NCBI GenBank assembly: GCA_902512685.1
Contig: CABXKH010000007.1
Coordinates: forward strand, 1-51,608
Direction: 5' to 3'
DNA length: 51,608 bases
Origin: Paracoccaceae bacterium
GTDB taxonomy: Bacteria > Pseudomonadota > Alphaproteobacteria > Rhodobacterales > Rhodobacteraceae
Below, in pieces: positions 43,846-51,608 of the stretch (its first letter is position 1; the number at the start of each line of letters is the position of its first letter). Position numbers and translations under genes: made by a program. The notes beneath the pieces were generated by a model. That model was not told where the DNA came from and did not search any database. It was given only the letters and a program-made list of their open reading frames with translations.

Positions 43846-44502
43846 TCATTTCGCGACGCTTTCGGTATTTAATTTCTCCCCAGGAAGGCGTGATGAATAG
43901 TAAAAAGCAATCGCTTGAGCGCGGTTGCGAACCGAGAGTTTTTCAAACAGGTTCGAGAGGTGAAATTTCACCGTGTTGATCGATATATCGAGCTCTTTGG
44001 CAAGCTCGCGGTTGGTAAGCCCTTTTGACAGGGCTTCAAGCATCACCCGCTCGCGCCGCGACAGTTGCTGAATCGGGTCCTGCTGCAACTCGCGCACATC
44101 CAAAAACGGAAACACCATTTTGCCCTGCGCCACATCCATGCAGGTGGACAGCAAGCCGTCGATTTCACCTGAACGCGGCGCAAAGGCTGCTGCGCCAGCA
44201 GTCATCGCCAAACGCGGTAAGTCCGATAGGTGGTCGCCATAGACCACAAGTTTTGGTGCGCTTTCCTGCTCGCGCATCACTTCGACGAGCTTAGCACCGC
44301 CAAGAACTGGCAAATTCCAATCAATCACGCCCACATCAACTGGCACCCGCATTGCCATGCCAAGAAAGCCCTCTGCAGTTGCCGATGTAGCAACTAGGGA
44401 AAATCGCGCATCTCGCTCAAAAATTTCCGACATCGCCGACAAAACCAGAGGGTTGCTGTCAGCCAGCATGACATTGATTGGATCATCGTCTTTATTAAGC
44501 AT
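43846..44502 (-). CDS. LuxR-type response regulator with atypical receiver
   Basis: This 218-residue protein has an N-terminal receiver-like domain (VMLADSNPLVL, phospho-acceptor-like Asp in GVIDWNLPVLGG) and a C-terminal LuxR helix-turn-helix (LSRRERVMLEALSKGLTNRELAKELDISINTVKFHLSNLFEKL). The receiver lacks the usual conserved Lys (FAPRSG instead of an LxK motif), and the switch Thr/Ser position reads VVYGDH, so it may be phosphorylation-independent. No histidine kinase is adjacent. It lies between the two arms of the serine-cycle cluster and probably controls both. Confidence 0.87.
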   Translation of the reverse strand: MLNKDDDPINVMLADSNPLVLSAMSEIFERDARFSLVATSATAEGFLGMAMRVPVDVGVIDWNLPVLGGAKLVEVMREQESAPKLVVYGDHLSDLPRLAMTAGAAAFAPRSGEIDGLLSTCMDVAQGKMVFPFLDVRELQQDPIQQLSRRERVMLEALSKGLTNRELAKELDISINTVKFHLSNLFEKLSVRNRAQAIAFYYSSRLPGEKLNTESVAK

Positions 44503-44568
44503 TTGTATTTTCTCACAATATTTCCATTACCTACCTATTAGGGTGGGTGTGTTTTCGGGTTGATTTGC

Positions 44569-44598
44569 TAATTTTACCGTAAAGTATAGTAATTTTAC
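44569..44598. promoter_or_regulatory. Tandem TAATTTTAC repeats, candidate LuxR operator
   Basis: TAATTTTAC occurs at 44569-44577 and again at 44590-44598, same strand, 21 bp start to start (two DNA turns), in the 207-bp divergent region between the LuxR gene and sgaA. The second copy also lies in an imperfect palindrome, AGTAA-TT-TTACT. The spacing and location suit a dimeric regulator binding on one DNA face. Confidence 0.45.
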
Positions 44599-44709
44599 TA
44601 CCTAAATAGATACCCAAAAGCAGTATTAACCGATGTTGTGCGATTCGTCGATCTGTATTTGAGTAACTCAGCCAATCGAATCTGTTCCATTGCTTGAGGG
44701 AGAAAAACC

Positions 44710-45900
44710 ATGGCGGGCACCAAAAGTTTGTTTGTTCCGGGACCAACCAATGTTCCTGATGATATTCGCCGGGCCATCGATGTGCCGATGGAAGATCACC
44801 GCGCGCCGGACCTCCCGCGGTTTACGCTCCCGCTGTTTGCTGATTTGAAAAAAATATTCAAAACCGAAACTGGTCAGGTATTTTTGTTTCCAGCCTCTGG
44901 CACCGGAGGGTGGGAAGCAGCGATCACCAATACCCTTAACCCCGGTGATAAAGTCTTGGCAGCCCGCTTTGGCCAGTTTTCACATTTGTGGATTGATTTG
45001 TGCCAACGACTTGGTCTGGATATTCAGGTTGTGGAATGCGACTGGGGCACTGGTGTTCCAGTTTCCGTGTTTGCCAATATTCTTGCCGCCGATACTCAGC
45101 ACAAAATCAAAGCCGTGCTGGCCACCCAAAACGAAACGGCCACTGGCGTTCAATCAGACATCGCGGCACTGCGAACGGCGATGGATGCCGTGGGGCATCC
45201 TGCATTGCTGTACGTTGATGGCGTCAGCTCAATCGGTTCAGTAGATTTTCGCATGGATGAGTGGGGGGTGGATCTAGCTGTATCAGGGTCGCAAAAGGGC
45301 TTTATGCTCCCCGCAGGTCTTGCCATCATGGCCGCCAGTCAACGGGCCTTAGAGGCGTCAAAAACAGCATCGATGCATCGCTGCTATTTTGACTTCAAGG
45401 ATATGATCGCCACCAATGCCACCGGCTATTTTCCCTACACACCGCCAATGACGCTTCTGCGCGGATTGCGCGCCTCTGTTGACCGAATGCTAGGCGAGGG
45501 CCTGGATAATATTTTTGCCCGCCATAACTTTCTGGCCGAAGGTGTGCGCCGTGCTGTTGCCGCCTGGGGGCTTGAGATTTGCGCCAAAGGGCCCGAGTGG
45601 TATTCAGACACTGTCACTGCAATCGTGGTGCCGGAGGGTTTTGATGCCAATGCAGTAATTGGCCGAGCGTATCACAACTATGGCCTTAGCCTTGGGGCTG
45701 GACTTTCCGTGGTGGCCGGTAAGGTTTTCCGCATTGGTCATTTGGGCGATCTTAACGAGCTAATGCTCATGAGTGCGATTGCCGGAGCAGAGATGGCGAT
45801 GCGCGACGAAGGATTGTCCGTCGAGGCAGGGAGCGGCGTTGCTGCCGCGCAAGAGTTTTACCGTCTGAACCAAAGAGTATCGGCGATTGCTGCTCAGTAA
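44710..45900 (+). CDS. sgaA: Serine-glyoxylate aminotransferase
   Basis: This 396-residue class V PLP aminotransferase converts serine and glyoxylate to hydroxypyruvate and glycine in the serine cycle. It begins [34 protein letters not shown] binds cofactor, [21 protein letters not shown] has the PLP Asp, and the Schiff-base Lys is in [12 protein letters not shown] (about 196). GGGAG lies seven bases upstream of the ATG. It opens the plus-strand operon sgaA-mtkA-mtkB-hprA-ppc. Confidence 0.95.
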   Translation: MAGTKSLFVPGPTNVPDDIRRAIDVPMEDHRAPDLPRFTLPLFADLKKIFKTETGQVFLFPASGTGGWEAAITNTLNPGDKVLAARFGQFSHLWIDLCQRLGLDIQVVECDWGTGVPVSVFANILAADTQHKIKAVLATQNETATGVQSDIAALRTAMDAVGHPALLYVDGVSSIGSVDFRMDEWGVDLAVSGSQKGFMLPAGLAIMAASQRALEASKTASMHRCYFDFKDMIATNATGYFPYTPPMTLLRGLRASVDRMLGEGLDNIFARHNFLAEGVRRAVAAWGLEICAKGPEWYSDTVTAIVVPEGFDANAVIGRAYHNYGLSLGAGLSVVAGKVFRIGHLGDLNELMLMSAIAGAEMAMRDEGLSVEAGSGVAAAQEFYRLNQRVSAIAAQ

Positions 45901-45923
45901 CGCCTGAAAGAAGGAAGAATACT

Positions 45924-47123
45924 ATGGATATTCACGAATATCAGGCGAAAGATGTCCTTTCGAACTTTGGCGTCACCATAGCGCCCGGCGCTCTGGCCTA
46001 TAGCCCAGAGCAGGCCGCCTATCGCGCTCGAGAGTTGGGCGGCGACAGCTGGGTGGTCAAAGCACAGGTCCACGCCGGTGGCCGCGGTAAAGCCGGCGGC
46101 GTTAAGCTTTGCCAATCAGATCAGGAAATCCAAGCCGCCTGTGAAGACATGTTTGGTAAAAAGCTGGTGACCCATCAAACCGGTCCGCAAGGCAAAGGCA
46201 TTTATCGGGTTTATGTTGAAGCAGCCGTGCCAATTGAGCGCGAAATCTATCTTGGTTTGGTGCTCGATAGATCGAGCCAGCGCGTGATGATTGTTGCGAG
46301 CAAAGAAGGCGGCATGGAAATTGAAGATATATCGGTTGAAAAACCTGACAGCATTGTCCGTTCGACAGTTGAACCGGCCGTGGGCCTGCAAGAGTTTCAA
46401 GCCCGCGAGATTTCATTTGCTTTGGGGATTGAACCACCTCTGGTGCAGCAAATGGTGCGCACGTTGAAAGGATGTTATCGCGCCTTTCGCGATTTGGATG
46501 CAACAATGGTTGAAATTAACCCGCTTGTGATCACAGGAGATGGCCGGATTTTGGCACTGGATGCCAAAATGACCTTTGATGATAATGCCTTGTTTCGCCA
46601 TCCACAGATTTCTGAACTGCGTGACAAAAGCCAAGAAGATCCGCGCGAAAGCCGGGCGGCTGACCGCGGATTATCCTATGTCGGACTAGATGGAAACATA
46701 GGCTGCATCGTCAATGGCGCTGGCCTTGCAATGGCTACGATGGACACCATCAAACTGGCCGGCGGTGAGCCAGCAAATTTTCTTGATATTGGCGGCGGAG
46801 CAACGCCTGAGCGCGTGGCCAAAGCCTTTCGATTGGTGATGTCAGACCAAAATGTGCAAGCAGTTTTGGTTAATATCTTCGCTGGTATCAATCGCTGCGA
46901 CTGGGTGGCCGAAGGCGTGGTGCAAGCCCTCAAAGAAGTGCAGATTGACGTCCCCGTGGTGGTCCGGCTTGCAGGAACCAACGTGCAAGAGGGCCAGCGC
47001 ATTCTGGCGCAGTCCGGTTTGCCAATTATTCGCGCCACCACCTTGATGGAAGCTGCAGAGCGCGCGGTTGGCGCATGGTCAAATGATTTAAAGCAAGCCA
47101 CCAGAGTGAGGGCGGTCCAATGA
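45924..47123 (+). CDS. mtkA: Malate-CoA ligase (malate thiokinase) beta subunit
   Basis: This ATP-grasp subunit of 399 residues is homologous to SucC. It has [57 protein letters not shown] and [18 protein letters not shown]. It activates malate to malyl-CoA. The call as mtkA rather than sucC rests on position: between sgaA and hprA, with mcl nearby. It overlaps mtkB by four bases. Confidence 0.92.
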   Translation: MDIHEYQAKDVLSNFGVTIAPGALAYSPEQAAYRARELGGDSWVVKAQVHAGGRGKAGGVKLCQSDQEIQAACEDMFGKKLVTHQTGPQGKGIYRVYVEAAVPIEREIYLGLVLDRSSQRVMIVASKEGGMEIEDISVEKPDSIVRSTVEPAVGLQEFQAREISFALGIEPPLVQQMVRTLKGCYRAFRDLDATMVEINPLVITGDGRILALDAKMTFDDNALFRHPQISELRDKSQEDPRESRAADRGLSYVGLDGNIGCIVNGAGLAMATMDTIKLAGGEPANFLDIGGGATPERVAKAFRLVMSDQNVQAVLVNIFAGINRCDWVAEGVVQALKEVQIDVPVVVRLAGTNVQEGQRILAQSGLPIIRATTLMEAAERAVGAWSNDLKQATRVRAVQ

Positions 47124-48001
47124 GTATTTTTATCAATCGCGATACCCGCGTTATCGTTCAGGGCATTACCGGCAGAATGGCCCGTTTCCATACCAAAGAT
47201 ATGTTGGAATACGGCACCAATGTCGTGGCCGGTGTAGTTCCCGGAAAAGGCGGTGAAACGGTCGAAGGCGTGCCGGTCTTTAACACCGTGAAAGATGCTG
47301 TGTCTGAAACCGGAGCCACTGCAAGTTTGGTATTTGTGCCGCCGCCCTTTGCCGCAGATAGCATTATGGAGGCCGCAGATGCCGGAATTCAATACTGCGT
47401 TTGTATCACTGACGGCATACCTGCACAGGACATGATACAGGTGAAACGTTATATGATGCGGTATCCAAAAGAAAAACGTATGGTCCTAACCGGACCAAAC
47501 TGCGCCGGAACGATCAGCCCGGGTAAGGCGTTATTGGGGATTATGCCCGGCCATATCTATTTGCAGGGCAATGTTGGCATTGTGGGGCGCTCGGGCACCT
47601 TAGGGTATGAAGCTGCTGCCCAACTGAAAGAAAAAGGCATTGGTGTTTCAACATCGGTTGGCATTGGTGGCGACCCGATTAATGGTTCGTCCTTTAAAGA
47701 TATACTAACACGCTTCGAAAAAGATGATGAAACCCATCTTATTGCCATGATCGGTGAAATCGGCGGGCCGCAAGAAGCCGAGGCGGCCGCTTATATCCGT
47801 GATCATATCAGCAAACCCGTGGTGGCCTATGTTGCCGGTTTAACCGCCCCGAAAGGTCGCACCATGGGCCACGCCGGAGCCATCATATCGGCCTTTGGCG
47901 AAAGTGCCTCGGAAAAGGTGGAAATCCTAAATGCGGCGGGCGTAACAGTCGCCGAAAATCCCGCGGTAATTGGTGAAACAATTGCCAGCGTTATGCAGTA
48001 A
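47120..48001 (+). CDS. mtkB: Malate-CoA ligase (malate thiokinase) alpha subunit
   Basis: This 293-residue CoA-binding subunit is homologous to SucD. It has [60 protein letters not shown] and [14 protein letters not shown]. The phospho-His lies in [10 protein letters not shown] (about 252). Translation is coupled to mtkA (ATGA overlap). Together they make malyl-CoA for Mcl. Confidence 0.92.
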   Translation: MSIFINRDTRVIVQGITGRMARFHTKDMLEYGTNVVAGVVPGKGGETVEGVPVFNTVKDAVSETGATASLVFVPPPFAADSIMEAADAGIQYCVCITDGIPAQDMIQVKRYMMRYPKEKRMVLTGPNCAGTISPGKALLGIMPGHIYLQGNVGIVGRSGTLGYEAAAQLKEKGIGVSTSVGIGGDPINGSSFKDILTRFEKDDETHLIAMIGEIGGPQEAEAAAYIRDHISKPVVAYVAGLTAPKGRTMGHAGAIISAFGESASEKVEILNAAGVTVAENPAVIGETIASVMQ

Positions 48002-48015
48002 AGGCAAGGTCTACC

Positions 48016-48987
48016 ATGGCAAAACCCCGCGTTCTTGTCACTCGGCGTTGGCCAGTGGCAGTCGAAGCCCAGCTTCAGGATCAATATGATGTGGTTTTAA
48101 ACACCCACGACAAGCCTCTTACGCCCAGCGAATTTCGCGCCGCGCTAACCGTTTATGACGCGGTTCTTCCCACCGTTACCGATCTAATCAACGCTGATGC
48201 AATGGATATCCCAAAGGCTCAGACGAAAATCTTGGCCAACTATGGCGTCGGCTATAGCCATATTGATGCGGCAGCTGCGAAAGACCTTAATATCATGGTC
48301 ACCAACACGCCCGATGTGCTGTCCGAATGCACAGCTGATTTAGCCATGACCTTGATGCTGATGGTCGCCCGCCGTGCCGGCGATGGCGAACGTGAACTGC
48401 GCGATGGCAAATGGACAGGGTGGCGGCCCACGCATCTTATTGGCACCAAAGTGTCGGGCAAAACACTGGGCATTATCGGCTATGGTCGCATTGGCCAGGA
48501 AGTGGCCCGCCGCGCGCATCATGGATTTGGCATGAAGATCATCGTCCAAAGCCGCTCTGCGGTGAACCCAGATATATTGGCCCAATGCGGCGCCACCCAG
48601 GTTGATACCATAGAGGATCTTTTACCGCTCTGCGATTTTGTGTCGCTTCATTGCCCCGGTGGTGCGGATAATCGGCATTTGATCAATGCCGCGCGGCTCA
48701 ATTTGATGAAGCCAGATGCGTTTTTGATCAACACCGCACGCGGTGAGGTGATCAATGAGCATGATCTGGCGCGCGCGCTTTGGTTTGATACCATTGGCGG
48801 CGCGGCGCTAGATGTATTTGACGGCGAACCCAATATAAGTCCTGATCTTTTGGGCTGTGATAATTTGGTAATGCTGCCCCATTTAGGAAGCGCCACCCGC
48901 ACCACCCGTGAAGCGATGGGCTTTCGTGTGGTGGAAAACCTAGCTGATTTTTTTGGGGGTCGTGCACCACGTGATCGGGTGATTTAG
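48016..48987 (+). CDS. hprA: Hydroxypyruvate reductase (D-glycerate dehydrogenase)
   Basis: This is a D-isomer-specific 2-hydroxyacid dehydrogenase of 323 residues. It has ILANYGVGYSHIDAAAAK, the NAD motif GIIGYGRIGQEVARRAHHG (about 153-171), the active Arg in INTARGEVINEHDLARAL, the Glu in DVFDGEPNISPDLL and the catalytic His in VMLPHLGSATRTTREAMG. It reduces hydroxypyruvate from SgaA to D-glycerate for the glycerate kinase. It sits 14 bp after mtkB and just before ppc. Confidence 0.92.
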   Translation: MAKPRVLVTRRWPVAVEAQLQDQYDVVLNTHDKPLTPSEFRAALTVYDAVLPTVTDLINADAMDIPKAQTKILANYGVGYSHIDAAAAKDLNIMVTNTPDVLSECTADLAMTLMLMVARRAGDGERELRDGKWTGWRPTHLIGTKVSGKTLGIIGYGRIGQEVARRAHHGFGMKIIVQSRSAVNPDILAQCGATQVDTIEDLLPLCDFVSLHCPGGADNRHLINAARLNLMKPDAFLINTARGEVINEHDLARALWFDTIGGAALDVFDGEPNISPDLLGCDNLVMLPHLGSATRTTREAMGFRVVENLADFFGGRAPRDRVI

Positions 48988-48991
48988 ACCA

Positions 48992-51608
48992 ATGTCGGCA
49001 GTGCAAACTTTAAACGATAAAGACCTAGATACGCGTGTTGCGTTAGACGATGACTTGGATCGATTGCTGTTTGAGCTTCTCAATAACATTCTTAGCAAGC
49101 GCGCTCCGCAGGTCGCAACTTGGATGACCGCCGCCACCTCCCAGGCGACGATCCCTGCAGGTAGGGCGGCAATTCCCCATCTGCAGGCTTTAAATATCTG
49201 GTTTCAACTTCTGAAAATTACCGAAAAAATTAGGCTGATGCGCCGCCGACATCAAATTGAAAACGATCAGGGCGAAGTAAAATTAAATAACAGCTTTGCC
49301 CAAAGCCTTAACAACTCGTGCTTAAAGCCGGATGCGATCAAAACCATTCTTTCAACACTATCTGTTGGACCAACGCTCACCGCGCATCCCACTGATGCCA
49401 AACGGGTCACGGTTTTGGAAATCCACCGCCGCCTCTATGCCAATTTGGTTACCTTTGACCCGCAGCAACTCACTCCTCGTGACCATGACAATCGTCTGTC
49501 CGAAATTGAAGCCGAAATTGACCTTTTATGGATGACCGGGGAATTGCGACTTGAGCGGCCAACACTTGAAGATGAAATCCAATGGGGCCTGCAGTTTTTC
49601 CGTGATAGTATTTTTGATGCTGTGCCTGAGGTCTTTGAGCGCTTTGAGCAGGCCGCTAATCTAGTCTTTGGCGGCCTAGACAATATCACCCCCTGCATCA
49701 AGTTTCATTCATGGATCGGCGGTGACCGCGATGGAAATCCGAATGTAACAGCCAAAATGACCGCACTGGCACTGCAAAATGCCAAAACCGATATTATCAC
49801 CTGTTATATCCGCCTGCTGCGCAAAGCCGCCGCTCGCCTTAGTATTAGTCATAAAATCACCCCGTTAAGCGATGGCATTTCAGCAGGTTTATCGGCGCTT
49901 ATTTGTCCACATGGTTTACAGGCTAACAATGCAAACGAAATGTTTCGTCAGGCACTGAGCTCTATAATATACCGGTTAGAAAAAGACAGATATGACCATA
50001 TAAATGATTTTATTGCGGACCTAGGGCAGATCGAAAACGCGCTGCAATCTATCGGTGCAGAAAAGCTGGTCAAACTTTATATTCGCCCTGTCAAATGGCG
50101 GGCTTTGGTATTTGGGTTTCGCGTTTTTACCCTCGACATTCGGCAAAACTCAACGGTGACAACGGAAGTTTTGGCCGAAATATGGGGATTTCAAGCGGGA
50201 ATAAAAGTGCCTCAATATGGCAGTGAAGGCTGGTCTAAGCGGCTGCGCACCGAATTAGCCAATGCGGATTTGAAATCTGTTGAACGCGCTAAATTAAGCC
50301 CGCAAGCTGTCGAGCTTTTGGATGTATTAAGCCTGATGAAAACTGCAGGGCGAAGTGCAGATCCGGCCGCGATCGGGCCATTTATTTTATCTATGACCCG
50401 GTCGACCGATGATCTGTTGGGGGTTTATCTATTGGCTCGCTACGCCGGTTTTGGCGCGGAAACTATTGATATCACCGTTGTCCCATTGTTTGAGACCATC
50501 GATGATCTGCGCGCAGCGCCCGATATTTTAACATCGCTGCTGAAAGTACCGCTGGCACGGCGCAGCCTAAAGGTGGGCGGGCAAAAGATTGAAATTATGC
50601 TCGGCTATTCGGACAGCAACAAAGATGGCGGGTTTCTATGTTCGATCTGGGAGCTGGATCAAGCCCAGCGAAAAATTATGCGTGCGTTGCAGTCCGAGGA
50701 TTTTCAACCGGTCTTTTTCCATGGTCGGGGCGGCTCAGTCAGCCGCGGCGGAGCCCCCACCGACCGCGCAATCGCAGCGCAGCCACCCAACACAGTGCAT
50801 GGTCAATTGCGCATGACCGAACAGGGCGAAGTGGTATCTGCCAATTATTCGAACGTAGAAACGGCAGCAGCACATCTTGAGTTGTTAGCATCCAGTGTTT
50901 TCCGCCATAGCTCAAACCAAGGCGACAGTCTGGCTGATCCTACCATAACCGACGCCCTTGATGCGCTGTCGGGCCTTTCACAAACAGCCTATTGCGATCT
51001 TTTAGACACCTCTGGATTCATAGATTATTTTCAACAGGCAAGCCCGGTTGAAGAATTGTCCCTGTTGAAAATCGGCTCACGGCCAGCGCGCCGCTTTGGG
51101 GCAGCTTCGCTAGGTGATCTTCGTGCCATCCCTTGGGTTTTTGCATGGTCGCAAAATCGTCATTTGATTACCGGTTGGTATGGCTTTGGCACCGCCATTT
51201 CTACCTTTCGGCGATTTCGGGGGCTGCAGGGTGATGAAACGCTCGGACATATGTTTGATCATGCCAAACTCTTTCGCTTGATCGTTGATGAAGTGGAAAA
51301 GTCTTTGTTTCAAACGGATATGGCGATCGCAGCTGACTACGCAACGCTCGTGTCTGATGCCGAAACACGTGATGCGGTGTTAGGGAAAATTCAAGATGAA
51401 TATAAATTGGCCTGTGAAGGTGTTTTGTTCATAACTGGGTCGCAAAGGCTTGCGGAAAGATTTCCAGCGTTCAAAGGAAGATTTTGCCAAGTTGCGCCGG
51501 ATATTGAACGGGTCAATAAATTACAGGTTGAGCTTCTGCGTCAAGCGCGAGCAACAGCGCAGCCTGCGTCGGTTTCGATCCCACTTTTACAATCTATGAA
51601 TTCAATTT
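48992..51608 (+). CDS. ppc: Phosphoenolpyruvate carboxylase, 3' end cut by window
   Basis: The frame is open from the ATG at 48992 to the window end (872 codons seen), so only roughly 10-20 C-terminal residues are missing. It begins MSAVQTLNDKDLDTRVALDD. Catalytic regions include LTAHPTDAKR (HCO3/PEP His), WIGGDRDGNPNVT, MLGYSDSNKDGGFL, VFFHGRGGSVSRGGAPT and TEQGEVVSANYS. Visible sequence ends SIPLLQSMNSI, the usual pre-terminal region. PEP carboxylase makes oxaloacetate from PEP and bicarbonate, supplying malate to MtkAB in the serine cycle. Confidence 0.95.
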   Translation, partial: MSAVQTLNDKDLDTRVALDDDLDRLLFELLNNILSKRAPQVATWMTAATSQATIPAGRAAIPHLQALNIWFQLLKITEKIRLMRRRHQIENDQGEVKLNNSFAQSLNNSCLKPDAIKTILSTLSVGPTLTAHPTDAKRVTVLEIHRRLYANLVTFDPQQLTPRDHDNRLSEIEAEIDLLWMTGELRLERPTLEDEIQWGLQFFRDSIFDAVPEVFERFEQAANLVFGGLDNITPCIKFHSWIGGDRDGNPNVTAKMTALALQNAKTDIITCYIRLLRKAAARLSISHKITPLSDGISAGLSALICPHGLQANNANEMFRQALSSIIYRLEKDRYDHINDFIADLGQIENALQSIGAEKLVKLYIRPVKWRALVFGFRVFTLDIRQNSTVTTEVLAEIWGFQAGIKVPQYGSEGWSKRLRTELANADLKSVERAKLSPQAVELLDVLSLMKTAGRSADPAAIGPFILSMTRSTDDLLGVYLLARYAGFGAETIDITVVPLFETIDDLRAAPDILTSLLKVPLARRSLKVGGQKIEIMLGYSDSNKDGGFLCSIWELDQAQRKIMRALQSEDFQPVFFHGRGGSVSRGGAPTDRAIAAQPPNTVHGQLRMTEQGEVVSANYSNVETAAAHLELLASSVFRHSSNQGDSLADPTITDALDALSGLSQTAYCDLLDTSGFIDYFQQASPVEELSLLKIGSRPARRFGAASLGDLRAIPWVFAWSQNRHLITGWYGFGTAISTFRRFRGLQGDETLGHMFDHAKLFRLIVDEVEKSLFQTDMAIAADYATLVSDAETRDAVLGKIQDEYKLACEGVLFITGSQRLAERFPAFKGRFCQVAPDIERVNKLQVELLRQARATAQPASVSIPLLQSMNSI

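Noticed and set aside
1..51608. CRISPR arrays, insertion sequences with terminal repeats, phage genes, rRNA and tRNA genes
   Set aside because: None seen by reading. The only mobile-element-like gene is the inactive recombinase domain at 19185-19610.

Overview
The window is chromosomal DNA of an alphaproteobacterium, most likely a marine Rhodobacterales (Roseobacter-group) strain. The evidence is the regB / senC-regA redox regulatory locus, the rnd-lptC-lptA-lptB-hpf block, the alpha-type addB-addA-trxA run, LacI-controlled inositol genes and TRAP / Frc-type ABC transporters. Nothing marks it as a plasmid or phage. I saw no rRNA, tRNA or CRISPR array.

Layout. 1-3.2 kb, minus strand: LPS export genes lptC-lptA-lptB between a short RNase D and a truncated hpf. 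3.4-10.6 kb, plus strand: a tight eight-gene acyl-CoA operon (ligase, SDR, MaoC hydratase, nitronate-monooxygenase-like flavoprotein, histidine phosphatase, ACAD10/11-type kinase, PaaI thioesterase, CurA-type reductase). 10.6-12.3 kb: ahcY (minus), preceded on its 3' side by a structured intergenic region with a candidate small RNA of about 100 nt. 12.5-14.2 kb: HD hydrolase, GNAT acetyltransferase and a DUF6151/GFA-type zinc protein. 14.4-17.2 kb: regA and senC facing regB. 17.3 kb: tsaE.

17.8-34.7 kb looks like an accessory block placed between tsaE and addB. In many related genomes, as I recall, those two genes are separated only by a kinase/nucleotidyltransferase pair. The block starts with a frameshifted remnant of a class III aminotransferase. 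AT-rich DNA follows, with a tiny lipoprotein, a secreted protein and a serine-recombinase-like protein that lacks its catalytic serine. Next come an FAA hydrolase with a TRAP permease pair that has no binding protein, and then a complete inositol module: ABC importer, LacI regulator, dehydrogenases, IolE-like isomerase and iolD-C-B-J-G. Two identical 18-bp palindromes mark the inositol control points. Imported inositol would be oxidised (IolG or the second Gfo/Idh enzyme), dehydrated (IolE-like), ring-opened (IolD), isomerised (IolB), phosphorylated (IolC) and cleaved (IolJ). iolA is not in the window.

34.8-41.5 kb: addB (interrupted at a run of nine C), addA and trxA. 41.5 kb to the end: a serine-cycle cluster for one-carbon assimilation. 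Glycerate 2-kinase, malyl-CoA lyase and a LuxR-type regulator lie on the minus strand. Serine-glyoxylate aminotransferase, malate-CoA ligase (mtkA, mtkB), hydroxypyruvate reductase and PEP carboxylase (cut by the window end) lie on the plus strand. glyA, enolase and the tetrahydrofolate C1 genes are not in the window.
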